Numbered from the stretch's first letter, positions 36,323-45,261 are shown. The stretch: DNA of 64,000 nucleotides from Clostridium_AD frigoriphilum (GCF_036541405.1 NZ_JAZHFS010000006.1:175211-239210); one strand, 5' to 3'. Program-made: numbers and translations. The notes: generated by a model from the sequence alone, not told the origin.

Positions 36323-37144
36323 CTATTTTACAAGAAAACTAAAACCATATTTAACAAACACTTCTTTTGCTTTATCACTAGATAAATATTTTAAAAACGC
36401 TTTAGTATCATCTATGTTTTTACTAGCTTTAATTACAGCAACTGGATATACCACTGGCTTTTTGTATAATCCCTTGCCAGCAACTGCTACGACCTTTACC
36501 TTTTTAGAAGTTTTAGCATCAGTGCCATATACAACGCCTACTTCCGCATCTCCTGATTCTACCCAAGATAAAACTTCTTTAACATCTTTTCCATAAACAG
36601 CCTTTGTTTTCACTTTATCAAGAATTTTTAAAGATGTCAATATTTCCTCTGAGTATTGCCCTACAGGAACAGTTTTAGGTTCTCCCAAAGCAATTTTCTT
36701 GATATTACTGTTTTTCAAATCTTTAAAATCCTTAATACCTAATGTAGAATCACTTTTGGTTATAAGCACCACCGTATTTCCTAATAGATTAACTTTAGTA
36801 GAATCAATCAGCAACCCTTTTTTCTCAAGTTCAGTCATCTGTTTTGTAGCCGCCGAAAAGAATAAATCAGCATTTGCACCTTGCTCTATTTGTTGTTGTA
36901 AAATTCCTGAAGAACCAAAGTTATAATTTATTGTAACATTGGGCTTTTCCTTTTTATAAAGTGTTTTTATTTCCCCCATGGCTTCTGTTAAGCTTGCGGC
37001 AGCTGAAATTGTAAGTGTAACTGATTTTTGGGCAGCTGGTTGAACTGGTGTTTCAGCTGTTTTAGCCTTTTGAGCGCACCCCGTCATTGCCAATGTAAAT
37101 GTAACTAAGAACATAGTTAATACAAAACGTACTCTTTTTTTCAT
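36323..37144 (-). CDS. modA: molybdate-binding lipoprotein ModA
   Basis: 273 residues. A signal peptide with lipobox LAMTGC anchors it to the membrane. Mature features: ISAAASLTEAMGEI, NYNFGSSGILQQQIEQGANADLF, and a C-terminal YPVAVIKASKN, the usual ModA oxyanion-binding residues (Ser and others). It delivers molybdate to ModBC. First gene of the operon, with a repeat-rich promoter region upstream. Confidence 0.95.
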   Translation of the reverse strand: MKKRVRFVLTMFLVTFTLAMTGCAQKAKTAETPVQPAAQKSVTLTISAAASLTEAMGEIKTLYKKEKPNVTINYNFGSSGILQQQIEQGANADLFFSAATKQMTELEKKGLLIDSTKVNLLGNTVVLITKSDSTLGIKDFKDLKNSNIKKIALGEPKTVPVGQYSEEILTSLKILDKVKTKAVYGKDVKEVLSWVESGDAEVGVVYGTDAKTSKKVKVVAVAGKGLYKKPVVYPVAVIKASKNIDDTKAFLKYLSSDKAKEVFVKYGFSFLVK

Positions 37145-37180
37145 TTTCTTCCCCCTATAAATATATTTTCAACTTAAATT

Positions 37181-37266
37181 AAAACATAACAAATTGTATT
37201 TTAAATTTAATACATTACATCTTCCATTATGTTTTGTTATGTTTTGTTATGTTACGTTGTGTTTAT
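37181..37266. promoter_or_regulatory. 10-bp tandem repeats in front of modA
   Basis: TTATGTTTTG occurs at 37227-37236 and 37237-37246, followed by TTATGTTACG and TTGTGTTTAT, so four 10-bp units run in tandem. An inverted version (AAAACATAAC) lies at 37181-37190. Ten-base phase places all on one face of the helix, as for a multimeric regulator. Confidence 0.55.
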
Positions 37267-37335
37267 TGTTTTTTATTGTATCTTAATTCACTGAATATTT
37301 CAACTACTTTATTATAAATAATTTATAATAAATAG

Positions 37336-37373
37336 AAAAAGTGATTTAGTGTCTATGCTAAATCACTTTTTTG
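37336..37373. terminator. terminator between the second Mo regulator and the modA promoter
   Basis: AAAGTGATTTAG and CTAAATCACTTT form a perfect stem with T runs on both strands. Confidence 0.88.
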
Positions 37374-37377
37374 CTCA

Positions 37378-38343
37378 TTAAGTCTCTGCGGTTATAACCC
37401 CTATATCTTTTAGGTCATATCCACCAATACCTTCTAGCTCAAGTTTAAACTCCTTCGACCTGATGATTTGAAGTACAGCTTGAAAATGAGGTTTATCAAT
37501 ATCCTCTTTCTTAATTACAAGTTCATAACTTTCAGTTTGTAATGGAATAAAATCAATTTCATTTACCTGCTGGCAAGCTTTTTCATTTCCAATAGCTATG
37601 TCCGCTCCCCCTCTTGCAACCGTACTCGCTACTGCAAGATGTGAAAAACATTCTCTATCGTAACCAGATATATTATTACCATCTATTCCAAGTTTTTTTA
37701 AATGTTCATCTAATAATACTCTTGTCCCACTACCTATCTCTCGATTTATTATAATAATTTCTGATCGTTTTAAATCTTCCCACCCTTTTATCTCTTTAGG
37801 ATTACCCTTTTGAACATAAAATCCTTGCATCCTATTAGCAAGATGAACTATTATTGAAGGTATTCCAGGAAGCATTCTTTTTACATAAGGTACATTATAT
37901 TGCCCTGTTTCACCATCCCATAAATGAGCCGTAGCAATTTGAACATTACCATGATAAAGTGCATACAATCCATCATAACTACCAATATAAGATCTAAGTG
38001 CCTGAAACCCTTTAGTGTGTTGTTGTAAATGTCTTGATAATATATCTAGCATGATATCCTGGCCACATATAACAAAGTCATAACTTTTTTGTATTTTTTC
38101 TAATCCATATGGGCTCTCAATTGAATTATAATAATTAATTCCTTCATCATTGCTTTGTTTAGTATTTTGAAGTCTTTTAGACTTATTCTTATATTCTTCA
38201 ATATCCTTCATCTCTATTCTTAATTTGTTGCCAACCTTATATGAATTAAGCTCTCCTCTTTTTACCAATTCATAAACTGTATTCTTTGATATTTTAAGTA
38301 TCTCCGCAACTTCTATTGGAGTTAATGCAGAATATTTCTCCAC
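37378..38343 (-). CDS. HTH / substrate-binding-like transcription regulator, probable Mo sensor (copy 2)
   Basis: 321 residues from GTG with AGGAGG eight bases upstream. Residues 5-55 are an excisionase-type HTH (LTPIEVAEILKISKNTVYEL VK), followed by a PBP-like domain whose motifs match copy 1 closely (LDILSRHLQQH, IATAHLWDGETGQ, VASTVARGGADIAIGNE). It lies directly upstream of modABC on the same strand, but a terminator separates them, so it is a separate transcript. It is probably the local sensor. An IS element has landed 160 bp upstream of its start. Confidence 0.78.
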   Translation of the reverse strand: MEKYSALTPIEVAEILKISKNTVYELVKRGELNSYKVGNKLRIEMKDIEEYKNKSKRLQNTKQSNDEGINYYNSIESPYGLEKIQKSYDFVICGQDIMLDILSRHLQQHTKGFQALRSYIGSYDGLYALYHGNVQIATAHLWDGETGQYNVPYVKRMLPGIPSIIVHLANRMQGFYVQKGNPKEIKGWEDLKRSEIIIINREIGSGTRVLLDEHLKKLGIDGNNISGYDRECFSHLAVASTVARGGADIAIGNEKACQQVNEIDFIPLQTESYELVIKKEDIDKPHFQAVLQIIRSKEFKLELEGIGGYDLKDIGVITAET

Positions 38344-38495
38344 TTTTTCAGCCTCCTATATATGGTCTTCCCATATTTAAAAACTACACATAGATTCAAA
38401 AATTATTTTTACTTACTATATAAATAGGTGATTTATAGTGTATATTTTATACTTTTTACATTACAAAATCAATAATTAGATAAAGTATGTTTTAT

Positions 38496-38518
38496 AAAAG
38501 GCATACTTTCTAATAAAA
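38496..38518. repeat. left arm of an interrupted hairpin (outside IS)
   Basis: AAAAGGCATACTTTCTAATAAAA is the inverted copy of 39958-39980 with two mismatches. Together they would make a terminator hairpin directly after the chemoreceptor stop codon. It may alternatively be the outer part of the IS terminal repeat. Confidence 0.6.
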
Positions 38519-38520
38519 TG

Positions 38521-38573
38521 GACCCTACATGATAGACACGAAAAAAAGTCTATTCATATTGGGTCTTTTTTTG
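38521..38573 (+). terminator. intrinsic terminator inside the left end of the IS
   Basis: GACCC...ATGATAGAC pairs with GTCTATTCAT...GGGTC, followed by seven T residues. It would stop transcripts entering the transposase gene from the outside. Confidence 0.7.
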
Positions 38574-38603
38574 TACAATAAAATCAGAAAGGTTGTGAAC
38601 ACA

Positions 38604-39926
38604 ATGAGTAAAAAATTATTTACTAGTATGGAAATTTTATCTCTCTCTAAAAATAGATATGTTAAACGAATTAGTGAAAAAGGTATCACTTATACAGATG
38701 ATTTTAAATCCTTATTTATAGCTGAATATAGTATGGGGAAATTCCGTATTAACATTTTTCAGGATGCTGGATTCAATGCAGATATTCTTGGTAAACATAG
38801 GATTAATTGCGCTTGCAGACGGTGGCTCATTGCTTATAAAGAATCTGGTGAATTAGGACTTAGAGATACAAGAAAATTTAGTAGTGGACGTCCACTTAAA
38901 CGCGAATTAACCCTAGAAGAAATAATCACGAAAAAAGATGCCGAGATTGCATACTGGAAAGCTGAAGCAGAACTATTAAAAAAAGTAGAGAGGCAAGAAA
39001 GGCAGGTGAAAAGCGGTAGCTTAAGTATCTCCTCAATTTTTGCACTTATTCAAAATATACTCTATAAATTTAAATATAAAAATCTCGTTAAACATTTGTG
39101 CGACGTAGTCGGAGTATCAAGATCGGGCTATTATAATTACTTAAAATCAGAAAATACCCGTAATACACGAGAGCAAAGAGAGTGGGGCTTTAAGAAGATA
39201 ATTCTTATGGCGTATGATCATAGAGGTTACAAGAAGGGGTCTCGTTCTATTAAGATGGTACTGGAGCAAGAATTCAAGGTGATTATTAATAGAAAATGCA
39301 TTCAGAGAATTATGCGTAAATATAATATTAAATGTCCCATTAGAAAAGCCAATCCTTATCGCCGAATGATGAAAGCCACCAGAGAACATACCGTTGTACC
39401 AAATCTTTTAAATAGAGAATTCAAACAAGGAGTAGCCGGAAAAGTTTTGTTAACAGATATCACTTATATGCCATATGGGGATGCTTGTATGGCTTATTTA
39501 TCAACGATTAAGGATGCTTCTACAAATGAAATACTTTCTTATCACTTATCTAAACGCATTACACTAGATATTGCTACTGAAACGATTGAAAAATTAATTA
39601 AAATTCACAAGAAATTATTGACTCCAGAAGCCTTTATACATTCAGACCAAGGTGTTCATTATACTAGTCCCAAATTTCAAAGACTACTTAAAAAACATAA
39701 ACTTGGGCAGTCAATGTCTAGACGGGGAAACTGCTGGGATAATGCCCCACAAGAATCGTTTTTTGGCCATATGAAGGATGAGATTGACTATAAAAGTTGT
39801 GATACATTTACTGAGTTACAGAATCTAATTGATAATTATATGGATTATTATAATAATTATAGATATCAATGGGGATTGAAAAAGTTGACTCCTGTACAAT
39901 ACAGAAATCAACTTTTAGCAGCATAG
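38604..39926 (+). CDS. IS3-family transposase
   Basis: 440 residues from the ATG at 38604, preceded by AGAAAGG. The N-terminal ~130 residues are an HTH and coiled-coil region (OrfA part) and the rest is the integrase-like catalytic domain (OrfB part): LLTDITYM, HSDQGVHYTS and NAPQESFFGHMKDE supply the DDE triad. Both parts are in one frame, so no programmed frameshift is needed. It appears intact; activity cannot be judged. Confidence 0.93.
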   Translation: MSKKLFTSMEILSLSKNRYVKRISEKGITYTDDFKSLFIAEYSMGKFRINIFQDAGFNADILGKHRINCACRRWLIAYKESGELGLRDTRKFSSGRPLKRELTLEEIITKKDAEIAYWKAEAELLKKVERQERQVKSGSLSISSIFALIQNILYKFKYKNLVKHLCDVVGVSRSGYYNYLKSENTRNTREQREWGFKKIILMAYDHRGYKKGSRSIKMVLEQEFKVIINRKCIQRIMRKYNIKCPIRKANPYRRMMKATREHTVVPNLLNREFKQGVAGKVLLTDITYMPYGDACMAYLSTIKDASTNEILSYHLSKRITLDIATETIEKLIKIHKKLLTPEAFIHSDQGVHYTSPKFQRLLKKHKLGQSMSRRGNCWDNAPQESFFGHMKDEIDYKSCDTFTELQNLIDNYMDYYNNYRYQWGLKKLTPVQYRNQLLAA

Positions 39927-39957
39927 CCTTTTTTAAATGTCCTTGACATAGGGTCCA

Positions 39958-39980
39958 TTTTATAAAAAAGTATGCCTTTT
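39958..39980. repeat. right arm of the interrupted hairpin
   Basis: TTTTATAAAAAAGTATGCCTTTT, three bases from the chemoreceptor stop. See 38496-38518. Confidence 0.6.
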
Positions 39981-39982
39981 CT

Positions 39983-41281
39983 CTAAATTTTAAATTTCTC
40001 TAATAGTCCATTAATTTTTAATGTAAGTTCTGATTGTCCCTTAACTCTTTGTACTACCTCATCCATAGCTTTCGAAGTTTCATTAATATTGACTTGAATA
40101 TTACCTGTACTTTCTGCAGCTAATTGAGAATTTTCTGTTAGAGATTGAACAGCTATACTAACTTGATTTACTGTGGCTTCAACTTCTTCAGACATTGATG
40201 CAATTTCACTTACCATTGAGCTAAGAAATTCTCCATCTAAATCGTATTGCTTTCCTGATATTTCATATTGCTCTAAGACAGGTTTAATATTTTTTATAAT
40301 ATAATTGAGTATGTCATTACTATTTTCTGATAAATTACTAAATGCATCTTGAACTTTTACTATGGTACCTTGAATTGTATTTACTGTTTCTGATGATTGC
40401 TCTGCAAGTTTTCTCACTTCATCTGCAACTACTGCAAATCCTTTACCTTGTTCTCCGGCTCTCGCAGCTTCAATCGCTGCATTTAATGCAAGCAAATTAG
40501 TTTGCGATGCAATAGCTGCGATTGCATCTGCCATAACCTTTATTTCATGTACTACTTTTCCATCTTGTATCGCTTTTAGTATATTTTTTTCCTTTTCTTC
40601 ATAAATAATATTACTCTCATTTAAAGCCTTTTCAGCATGCATTTGGACTTCTTTCGCTTTCTCTTTTATTTTTAAAGCATTGTTACTACCCTCCATCGCT
40701 TTTGAAGATAAAACCTCCATGCTAGAGTTAACTTCGAAAGTAGATGCAGTTATTTCCTCTGACGTAGCACTAGATTCCTGAACTGATTTATTAATTTCAG
40801 CTGTTGAAAGATCTATGACTTTCATTTTAGATGTAATTTTATAAGCTGTAACTGAAAGTGATTCCGATGATGCAGTCATTTCAGAAGAATTAATCAATAT
40901 TTCCTTTACTAATTCTTTAATATTTTCCTGTGCAGTGTTTAATGCTTCACCGGTTTGGCCAAATTCATCCCTTCTTATAATAGTAATTGGGGTCGAAAAA
41001 TCATATACAGATAACCTACTGGCTAAATCTCTAATCTTATTTAGTGGTTTCATTATATTACCACATAATGTATAAGCCATTAGATGCGTAATGACAAATG
41101 ATATAACTGTAATAAGTATAATTAAATCCCTAGACTTATTAATTTGAACTATATTATTTGAATTTACTTGCTGTAATAAACTTATTACCCCTATCCCTCC
41201 CGTTAAAATTATAGCTATGCTAATCACTGTAAATACTAACATAGTTTTTTTTACTACATCTAAATTTCTAAACCACTTCAT
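39983..41281 (-). CDS. methyl-accepting chemotaxis protein (HAMP, short sensor)
   Basis: 432 residues from the ATG at 41281 with AAAAGGGGTG upstream; an earlier start at 41347 has no site. Two membrane helices (about 12-32 and 50-70) enclose a short extracellular loop of ~20 residues, so there is almost no external sensor domain. A HAMP domain (about 70-120) and the MCP signalling region, with LLALNAAIEAARAGEQGKGFAVVADEVRKL, follow. It talks to CheW/CheA; the signal may come from inside or through the membrane. Its terminator is interrupted by the IS. Confidence 0.92.
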   Translation of the reverse strand: MKWFRNLDVVKKTMLVFTVISIAIILTGGIGVISLLQQVNSNNIVQINKSRDLIILITVISFVITHLMAYTLCGNIMKPLNKIRDLASRLSVYDFSTPITIIRRDEFGQTGEALNTAQENIKELVKEILINSSEMTASSESLSVTAYKITSKMKVIDLSTAEINKSVQESSATSEEITASTFEVNSSMEVLSSKAMEGSNNALKIKEKAKEVQMHAEKALNESNIIYEEKEKNILKAIQDGKVVHEIKVMADAIAAIASQTNLLALNAAIEAARAGEQGKGFAVVADEVRKLAEQSSETVNTIQGTIVKVQDAFSNLSENSNDILNYIIKNIKPVLEQYEISGKQYDLDGEFLSSMVSEIASMSEEVEATVNQVSIAVQSLTENSQLAAESTGNIQVNINETSKAMDEVVQRVKGQSELTLKINGLLEKFKI

Positions 41282-41865
41282 AATAACACCCCTTTTGAGC
41301 ACTTCATTTATCAGCTTATTATAAAAACATAAAAACCATAACCACAAATACTATAAAGTATTTTAATAAGCCTATATTCTATATGTCTTTTATTTTAGAC
41401 TAATTACTAATAAACATGTGCATAATCACACATTTCATTATCGACCAAAAGGCCATTTTCTTTACATATATATTCATTTTTTCTTATTTTTTCTTGTATT
41501 TTTCGTAATATTAGACTTATTAATCGCACGTTTTAACATATATTGCTTTGGTCTTTTTATATTTAATATTTAAGAATTCCAAATAAATTAAATAAATTTG
41601 TTTCTTAGTTCCGCTTAATACCTTTTCAGTATTGATATATATCATGTTACACAACAAATAGCGACATTTTTTTTATAAAAATAACACTTTAAATAGTATA
41701 AGTGCTATACTATTTAAATACGACTTCATAATATTTCCCATGGGATTTTTTGAGTTAGGATTAAATAAGGCTCAGAATAAAGGTGGTGAATATATAAACG
41801 TAACTATCTCATGTTTCGTATTAAAGTGAAATAGAACTATTAAATGAAATATTGGAGGCAACCAT
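41282..41865. other. 584-bp spacer between the chemoreceptor and hydrolase genes
   Basis: AT-rich, no ORF. It holds one strong inverted repeat (41688-41718). No riboswitch consensus was recognised. Confidence 0.4.
41688..41718. promoter_or_regulatory. 13-bp inverted repeat upstream of the NlpC/P60 gene
   Basis: TTTAAATAGTATA and TATACTATTTAAA are perfect, with a five-base centre AGTGC. No T run follows, so it looks more like an operator than a terminator. It lies 148 bp before the hydrolase start. Confidence 0.5.
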
Positions 41866-43050
41866 ATGAAAAAAAGAATAGTTTTTATAGTAATGCTATT
41901 GTCTATAGTAAGTTCCCAAATTGCAATTGCCGACACTGGTGTTGTAAATACAACCTCATTACGTGTTAGACAAAAACCTTCACTTTTATCTAATATTACA
42001 GGTTATCTTTTAAAAAACGAAAAAATAACTACTCTCGGAAAATCTGGAGATTTTTATATAATAAATCATGGTGGAACAACTGGTTACATAGGTAGCTCAT
42101 ACGTAAATCTAGTAAAAAGCACTCCTGTTAAAACTGAAAAATATGGTCAAATAACAGCGACAACTTTAAATGTAAGGTCTGGAGCTGGGTCCAACTACCC
42201 CCTGACTGGATCCATTAAACTCGGAAGCAAAGTCACAATACTCGGTACCTTAAATGGATTTTATAAAATAATTTATAATGGAAAAACAAGTTATATAAGT
42301 ACCTTATATGTAAAGGTAATAAGTAGTACAAGTACCCCTACAGCTACAGCTACCGTAACACCTGCTGTAATACCTCCTGCAAAACCTACTGGCGTTGGAA
42401 ATATTATAGCATCTGATTTTTTAAATGTAAGAAAAACAGCTTCCTTGGATAACAAGGCGACTATTATCGGTTCATTAAAACCAAATCAAATGATAGATAT
42501 ATATGGAACTCAAGATAATTTCTATAAAATTAAATATTCTGGTCAATGGGGCTACATATATAAACCATACGTAAGTATGGTTAATGAAACATCAAGCAGT
42601 CCAAGCTACATAGCAAATGGACAACAACCTACTACAACCGCAACCGGAAATAATATAGTAACTTATGCTAATACATTTTTGGGTACGCCGTACTTATGGG
42701 GCGGTGCTACTCCTGCAACATTAAGTGCTACTGGTAAATATATAAGTGGTGGCTTCGATTGTTCAGGATTTGTACTTTATGTTTATAAGCACTACGGTAT
42801 AACTTTACCTAGAACAACTATGGATCAGATAAATGTAGGTACACCTATTGATATAGATAATCTTAAAAATGGCGATTTAGTTTTCTTTACAACAAATACT
42901 TCTTCACCTTCTGAGGTATCTCATATTGGAATTTATATTGGAAACAATAAATTTATACATTGTCCTAAGCCAGGTGATGTTGTAAAAATATCTGAATTAA
43001 CTGGATATTACAAAGATAATTTTGTAATAGGTAAAAGAGTAATAAAATAA
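41866..43050 (+). CDS. secreted SH3b-NlpC/P60 cell-wall hydrolase
   Basis: 394 residues. A signal peptide of ~22 residues (MKKRIVFIVMLLSIVSSQIAIA) is followed by three bacterial SH3 domains (about 25-85, 95-150 and 175-240; each begins with a LRVRQ/LNVRSG/LNVRKT-type motif), a Ser/Thr/Pro linker, and a C-terminal NlpC/P60 domain with catalytic Cys in FDCSGFVLY (near 299) and His in VSHIGIYIG. It cleaves gamma-D-Glu to diamino-acid bonds in peptidoglycan. GGAGGC is nine bases before the ATG. Confidence 0.94.
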   Translation: MKKRIVFIVMLLSIVSSQIAIADTGVVNTTSLRVRQKPSLLSNITGYLLKNEKITTLGKSGDFYIINHGGTTGYIGSSYVNLVKSTPVKTEKYGQITATTLNVRSGAGSNYPLTGSIKLGSKVTILGTLNGFYKIIYNGKTSYISTLYVKVISSTSTPTATATVTPAVIPPAKPTGVGNIIASDFLNVRKTASLDNKATIIGSLKPNQMIDIYGTQDNFYKIKYSGQWGYIYKPYVSMVNETSSSPSYIANGQQPTTTATGNNIVTYANTFLGTPYLWGGATPATLSATGKYISGGFDCSGFVLYVYKHYGITLPRTTMDQINVGTPIDIDNLKNGDLVFFTTNTSSPSEVSHIGIYIGNNKFIHCPKPGDVVKISELTGYYKDNFVIGKRVIK

Positions 43051-43060
43051 TTAATATAAT

Positions 43061-43095
43061 AAAAGCTTGTAAAATTTAAATTTTACAAGCTTTTA
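43061..43095. terminator. bidirectional terminator
   Basis: AAAAGCTTGTAAAATTT / AAATTTTACAAGCTTTT, a perfect stem between convergent genes. Confidence 0.9.
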
Positions 43096-43097
43096 TA

Positions 43098-44015
43098 TTA
43101 TTCTACTACAGCATCCAATACATTTATAATTCCAAGTTCTGCATCCATTCTGACCCTAGCCCCAATTGGGATTGTAAGTTTAGGGTAATCATGACCTGAG
43201 CAAAACCCCGAAAACATAGGTATGTCTAAATTGTATAATCTATCCTCAAGAACTTCCTCTAGTGTAAGGCTTCTTTCATAATGTGGTAAGTCACAATCTT
43301 TAAATTGGCCTAAAATAATCCCCTTACACTGCTTAAGTTTATTTGATAGTAAAAGTTGTGTTAATATTCTGTCAACTCTATAAGGTGCCTCATTAACCTC
43401 TTCTATAAAAAGTATTTTATCTTTCATATCAATTTCATAGGGAGTCCCAAGCGAGTTACATATTAATCCCAAATTACCGCCTATAAGGTTACCCTTTGCT
43501 ATACCTGCGTTTATACACGATATTTTAAATTCATCTGGATTTTTAATAGTATATGGTTTATACCCTTCCATAAATGTAAACATAAAACTTTTAAATGTGA
43601 CCACATCTTCTAAATTAGAAGTACCCATTGGGCTATGAAATGTAGTTAGCCCACATTTTTCGTAAAAAGCATTTAGAAAAACTGTTATATCACTAAAACC
43701 TGCAAATATCTTTGGATTTTTCTTTATAATATCATAATCTAGATATGGTAGTAATCTACTTGAGCCATATCCACCTCTAACACAAAGTATCATGTCTACT
43801 GCTTTATTTTCAAACATTTCCATAATATCGGATGCTCTGTCTTTATCTTTGCCAGCAAGATAACCCCATCTCTCATATAGATGTTTCCCTTCTATTACAT
43901 TAAATCCTAGATTATTTAGAAATAAAATCGCCTTTTTTATTGCTTCTATATTTTCAGGACTTGCAGGAGAAATTAGCCCAATAGTATCTCCGAGCCTTAG
44001 CCTTTTCCCAATCAT
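43098..44015 (-). CDS. LD-carboxypeptidase (peptidase S66 family)
   Basis: 305 residues from the ATG at 44015, with GAGGGAG upstream; the GTG at 44024 abuts that site. GGYGSSRLL near residue 85 contains the nucleophilic Ser, and GGNLGLICNSLGTPYEID plus FCSGHDYPKLTIPIG with the catalytic Glu/His pair are typical of S66 (LdcA/MccF). It cleaves L,D bonds in recycled muropeptides in the cytoplasm, or gives immunity to microcin C-type compounds. Single gene. Confidence 0.9.
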   Translation of the reverse strand: MIGKRLRLGDTIGLISPASPENIEAIKKAILFLNNLGFNVIEGKHLYERWGYLAGKDKDRASDIMEMFENKAVDMILCVRGGYGSSRLLPYLDYDIIKKNPKIFAGFSDITVFLNAFYEKCGLTTFHSPMGTSNLEDVVTFKSFMFTFMEGYKPYTIKNPDEFKISCINAGIAKGNLIGGNLGLICNSLGTPYEIDMKDKILFIEEVNEAPYRVDRILTQLLLSNKLKQCKGIILGQFKDCDLPHYERSLTLEEVLEDRLYNLDIPMFSGFCSGHDYPKLTIPIGARVRMDAELGIINVLDAVVE

Positions 44016-44086
44016 CGTTAGCACTCCCTCAGATTAATTTAAAATATTAAAATATTAAATAATTAAAAAACTTATAAGATTAATAT

Positions 44087-44365
44087 CTACAAATCTTCCC
44101 AATAAATTTTTTCTTCTTTATCATCTATTGCAGCTGATTTATCAAACAATTTAATAACTACAATTGCACATATAAAACCAATGATTCCTCCGCAAACTCT
44201 AGAAATTTGAATAGGTGCTCCTATATATTTCCCTATATATCCTCCTAAGACTACTGCAACAACAACAATTATTATCGGGAAAACAAATAGCATAAAGGAA
44301 GCTAATAACATATTAGTCTTTTTCTCTTTCAAAGTACCTTTTTCTTTAGATTGATCTATTTTCAT
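44087..44365 (-). CDS. small membrane protein resembling the membrane half of RseC
   Basis: 92 residues: a charged N-terminus, two membrane helices (about 20-42 and 55-75) and an acidic tail. NMLLASFMLFVFPIIIVVVA aligns with the NMLMAAFVVYILPLVMVVIG of the rseC-like gene at 10757-11176, and the second helices match as well. The cysteine motif of RseC is absent. It is read from its own start, 71 bp before the LD-carboxypeptidase gene. Function unknown; it may be a degenerate or specialised relative of RseC. Confidence 0.65.
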   Translation of the reverse strand: MKIDQSKEKGTLKEKKTNMLLASFMLFVFPIIIVVVAVVLGGYIGKYIGAPIQISRVCGGIIGFICAIVVIKLFDKSAAIDDKEEKIYWEDL

Positions 44366-44634
44366 ACTAATCTCCTTCCAAACAAAACTTATTCAATAAA
44401 AACAAACTTATCTTAATTATTTTCTTAAAATTCGCTTAAGCACTTACAATTATATATTATCTAGATATGAAAAACAATAATATAAAACATAAAAAATTTC
44501 CCTTATAAGGCTATACTTTATAATCAGATATTCTCAATAAAAAGCTTTATTTTCTCGACGTTTTATTTGCCACTAATCATTTAAAGTACTAGAATGAAGT
44601 AGAAAGTTAAAATAAATAATATGGAGGCATTTAA

Positions 44635-45189
44635 ATGAACATAATGATAATTACTTCTAGTCCTAACACTGATGGATTAACTTCTGCCTGTGGCAACGCC
44701 GCAAAAGTTGGAGTAGAAATGGGATCCGCTCTTGCTAATATAATAAGTCTTAACACATTAGATATTCCATCCTGTCAGGCTTGTGGAAACGGATGGGGGA
44801 CATGCCTTAAAGAACATACCTGCCAAGTAAAAGATGATTTTCAAGCCCTACACGAAAAAATGGCAAAAGCAGATGGATACATAATTATTACACCAGTTTA
44901 TTGGGGTGATATGAGCGAATCGCTTAAATCATTCATTGATAGGCTACGCAGATGTGAAGCCTCAAATGGTGATAAAAATAGTTTATTTGGTAAACCTTTT
45001 ATATGTGTTGCTGCTCCTGGAGGAACTGGTAATGGATGTATTTCTACTCTTGCCTCATTCGAAAGATTCGTAGATCATGTTAAAGGTGTAAAATATGATT
45101 TCATAGGTGTAACAAGGCGAAACAAAGAATACAAGTTAGTTACCATAAAAAATGCTGCAAACAGTATGGTACAAAGCCTAACTGTATAA
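44635..45189 (+). CDS. flavodoxin-like NAD(P)H:FMN oxidoreductase
   Basis: 184 residues of the NADPH-dependent FMN reductase/flavodoxin fold: MNIMIITSSPNTDGLTS is the phosphate-binding start, and IIITPVYWGDMSESLKSFIDRL the isoalloxazine loop. CQACGNGWGTCLKEHTC contains four Cys, resembling the cluster motif of iron-sulfur flavoproteins, but spaced CxxC-x6-C-x5-C, so cluster binding is only possible. GGAGG lies seven bases before the ATG. Single gene. Confidence 0.82.
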   Translation: MNIMIITSSPNTDGLTSACGNAAKVGVEMGSALANIISLNTLDIPSCQACGNGWGTCLKEHTCQVKDDFQALHEKMAKADGYIIITPVYWGDMSESLKSFIDRLRRCEASNGDKNSLFGKPFICVAAPGGTGNGCISTLASFERFVDHVKGVKYDFIGVTRRNKEYKLVTIKNAANSMVQSLTV

Positions 45190-45220
45190 AATTAGTTCGA
45201 CCTACTTACATGTTTTAGAA

Positions 45221-45259
45221 TAATAGCCTACATCTTAATATTAAGATGTAGGCTATTAT
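45221..45259. terminator. bidirectional terminator
   Basis: TAATAGCCTACATCTTAAT / ATTAAGATGTAGGCTATTA, a perfect stem between the flavodoxin-like gene and ilvD. Confidence 0.9.
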
Positions 45260-45261
45260 AT

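Larger units (their letters stand above)
38519..39957 (+). mobile_element. IS3-family insertion sequence
   Basis: The element is bounded by inverted repeats TGGACCCTA (left) and TAGGGTCCA (right), with TG...CA tips typical of the IS3 family, and is ~1.44 kb. It contains one long transposase ORF and a terminator just inside its left end. No 3-4-bp target duplication was found at these tips; if the terminal repeats extend to AAAAGGCATAC the element would span 38496-39980, also without a clear duplication. Confidence 0.8.

Noticed and set aside
41282..41865. c-di-AMP (ydaO-type) riboswitch before the cell-wall hydrolase
   Set aside because: The family often precedes such genes, but its conserved core is absent here.
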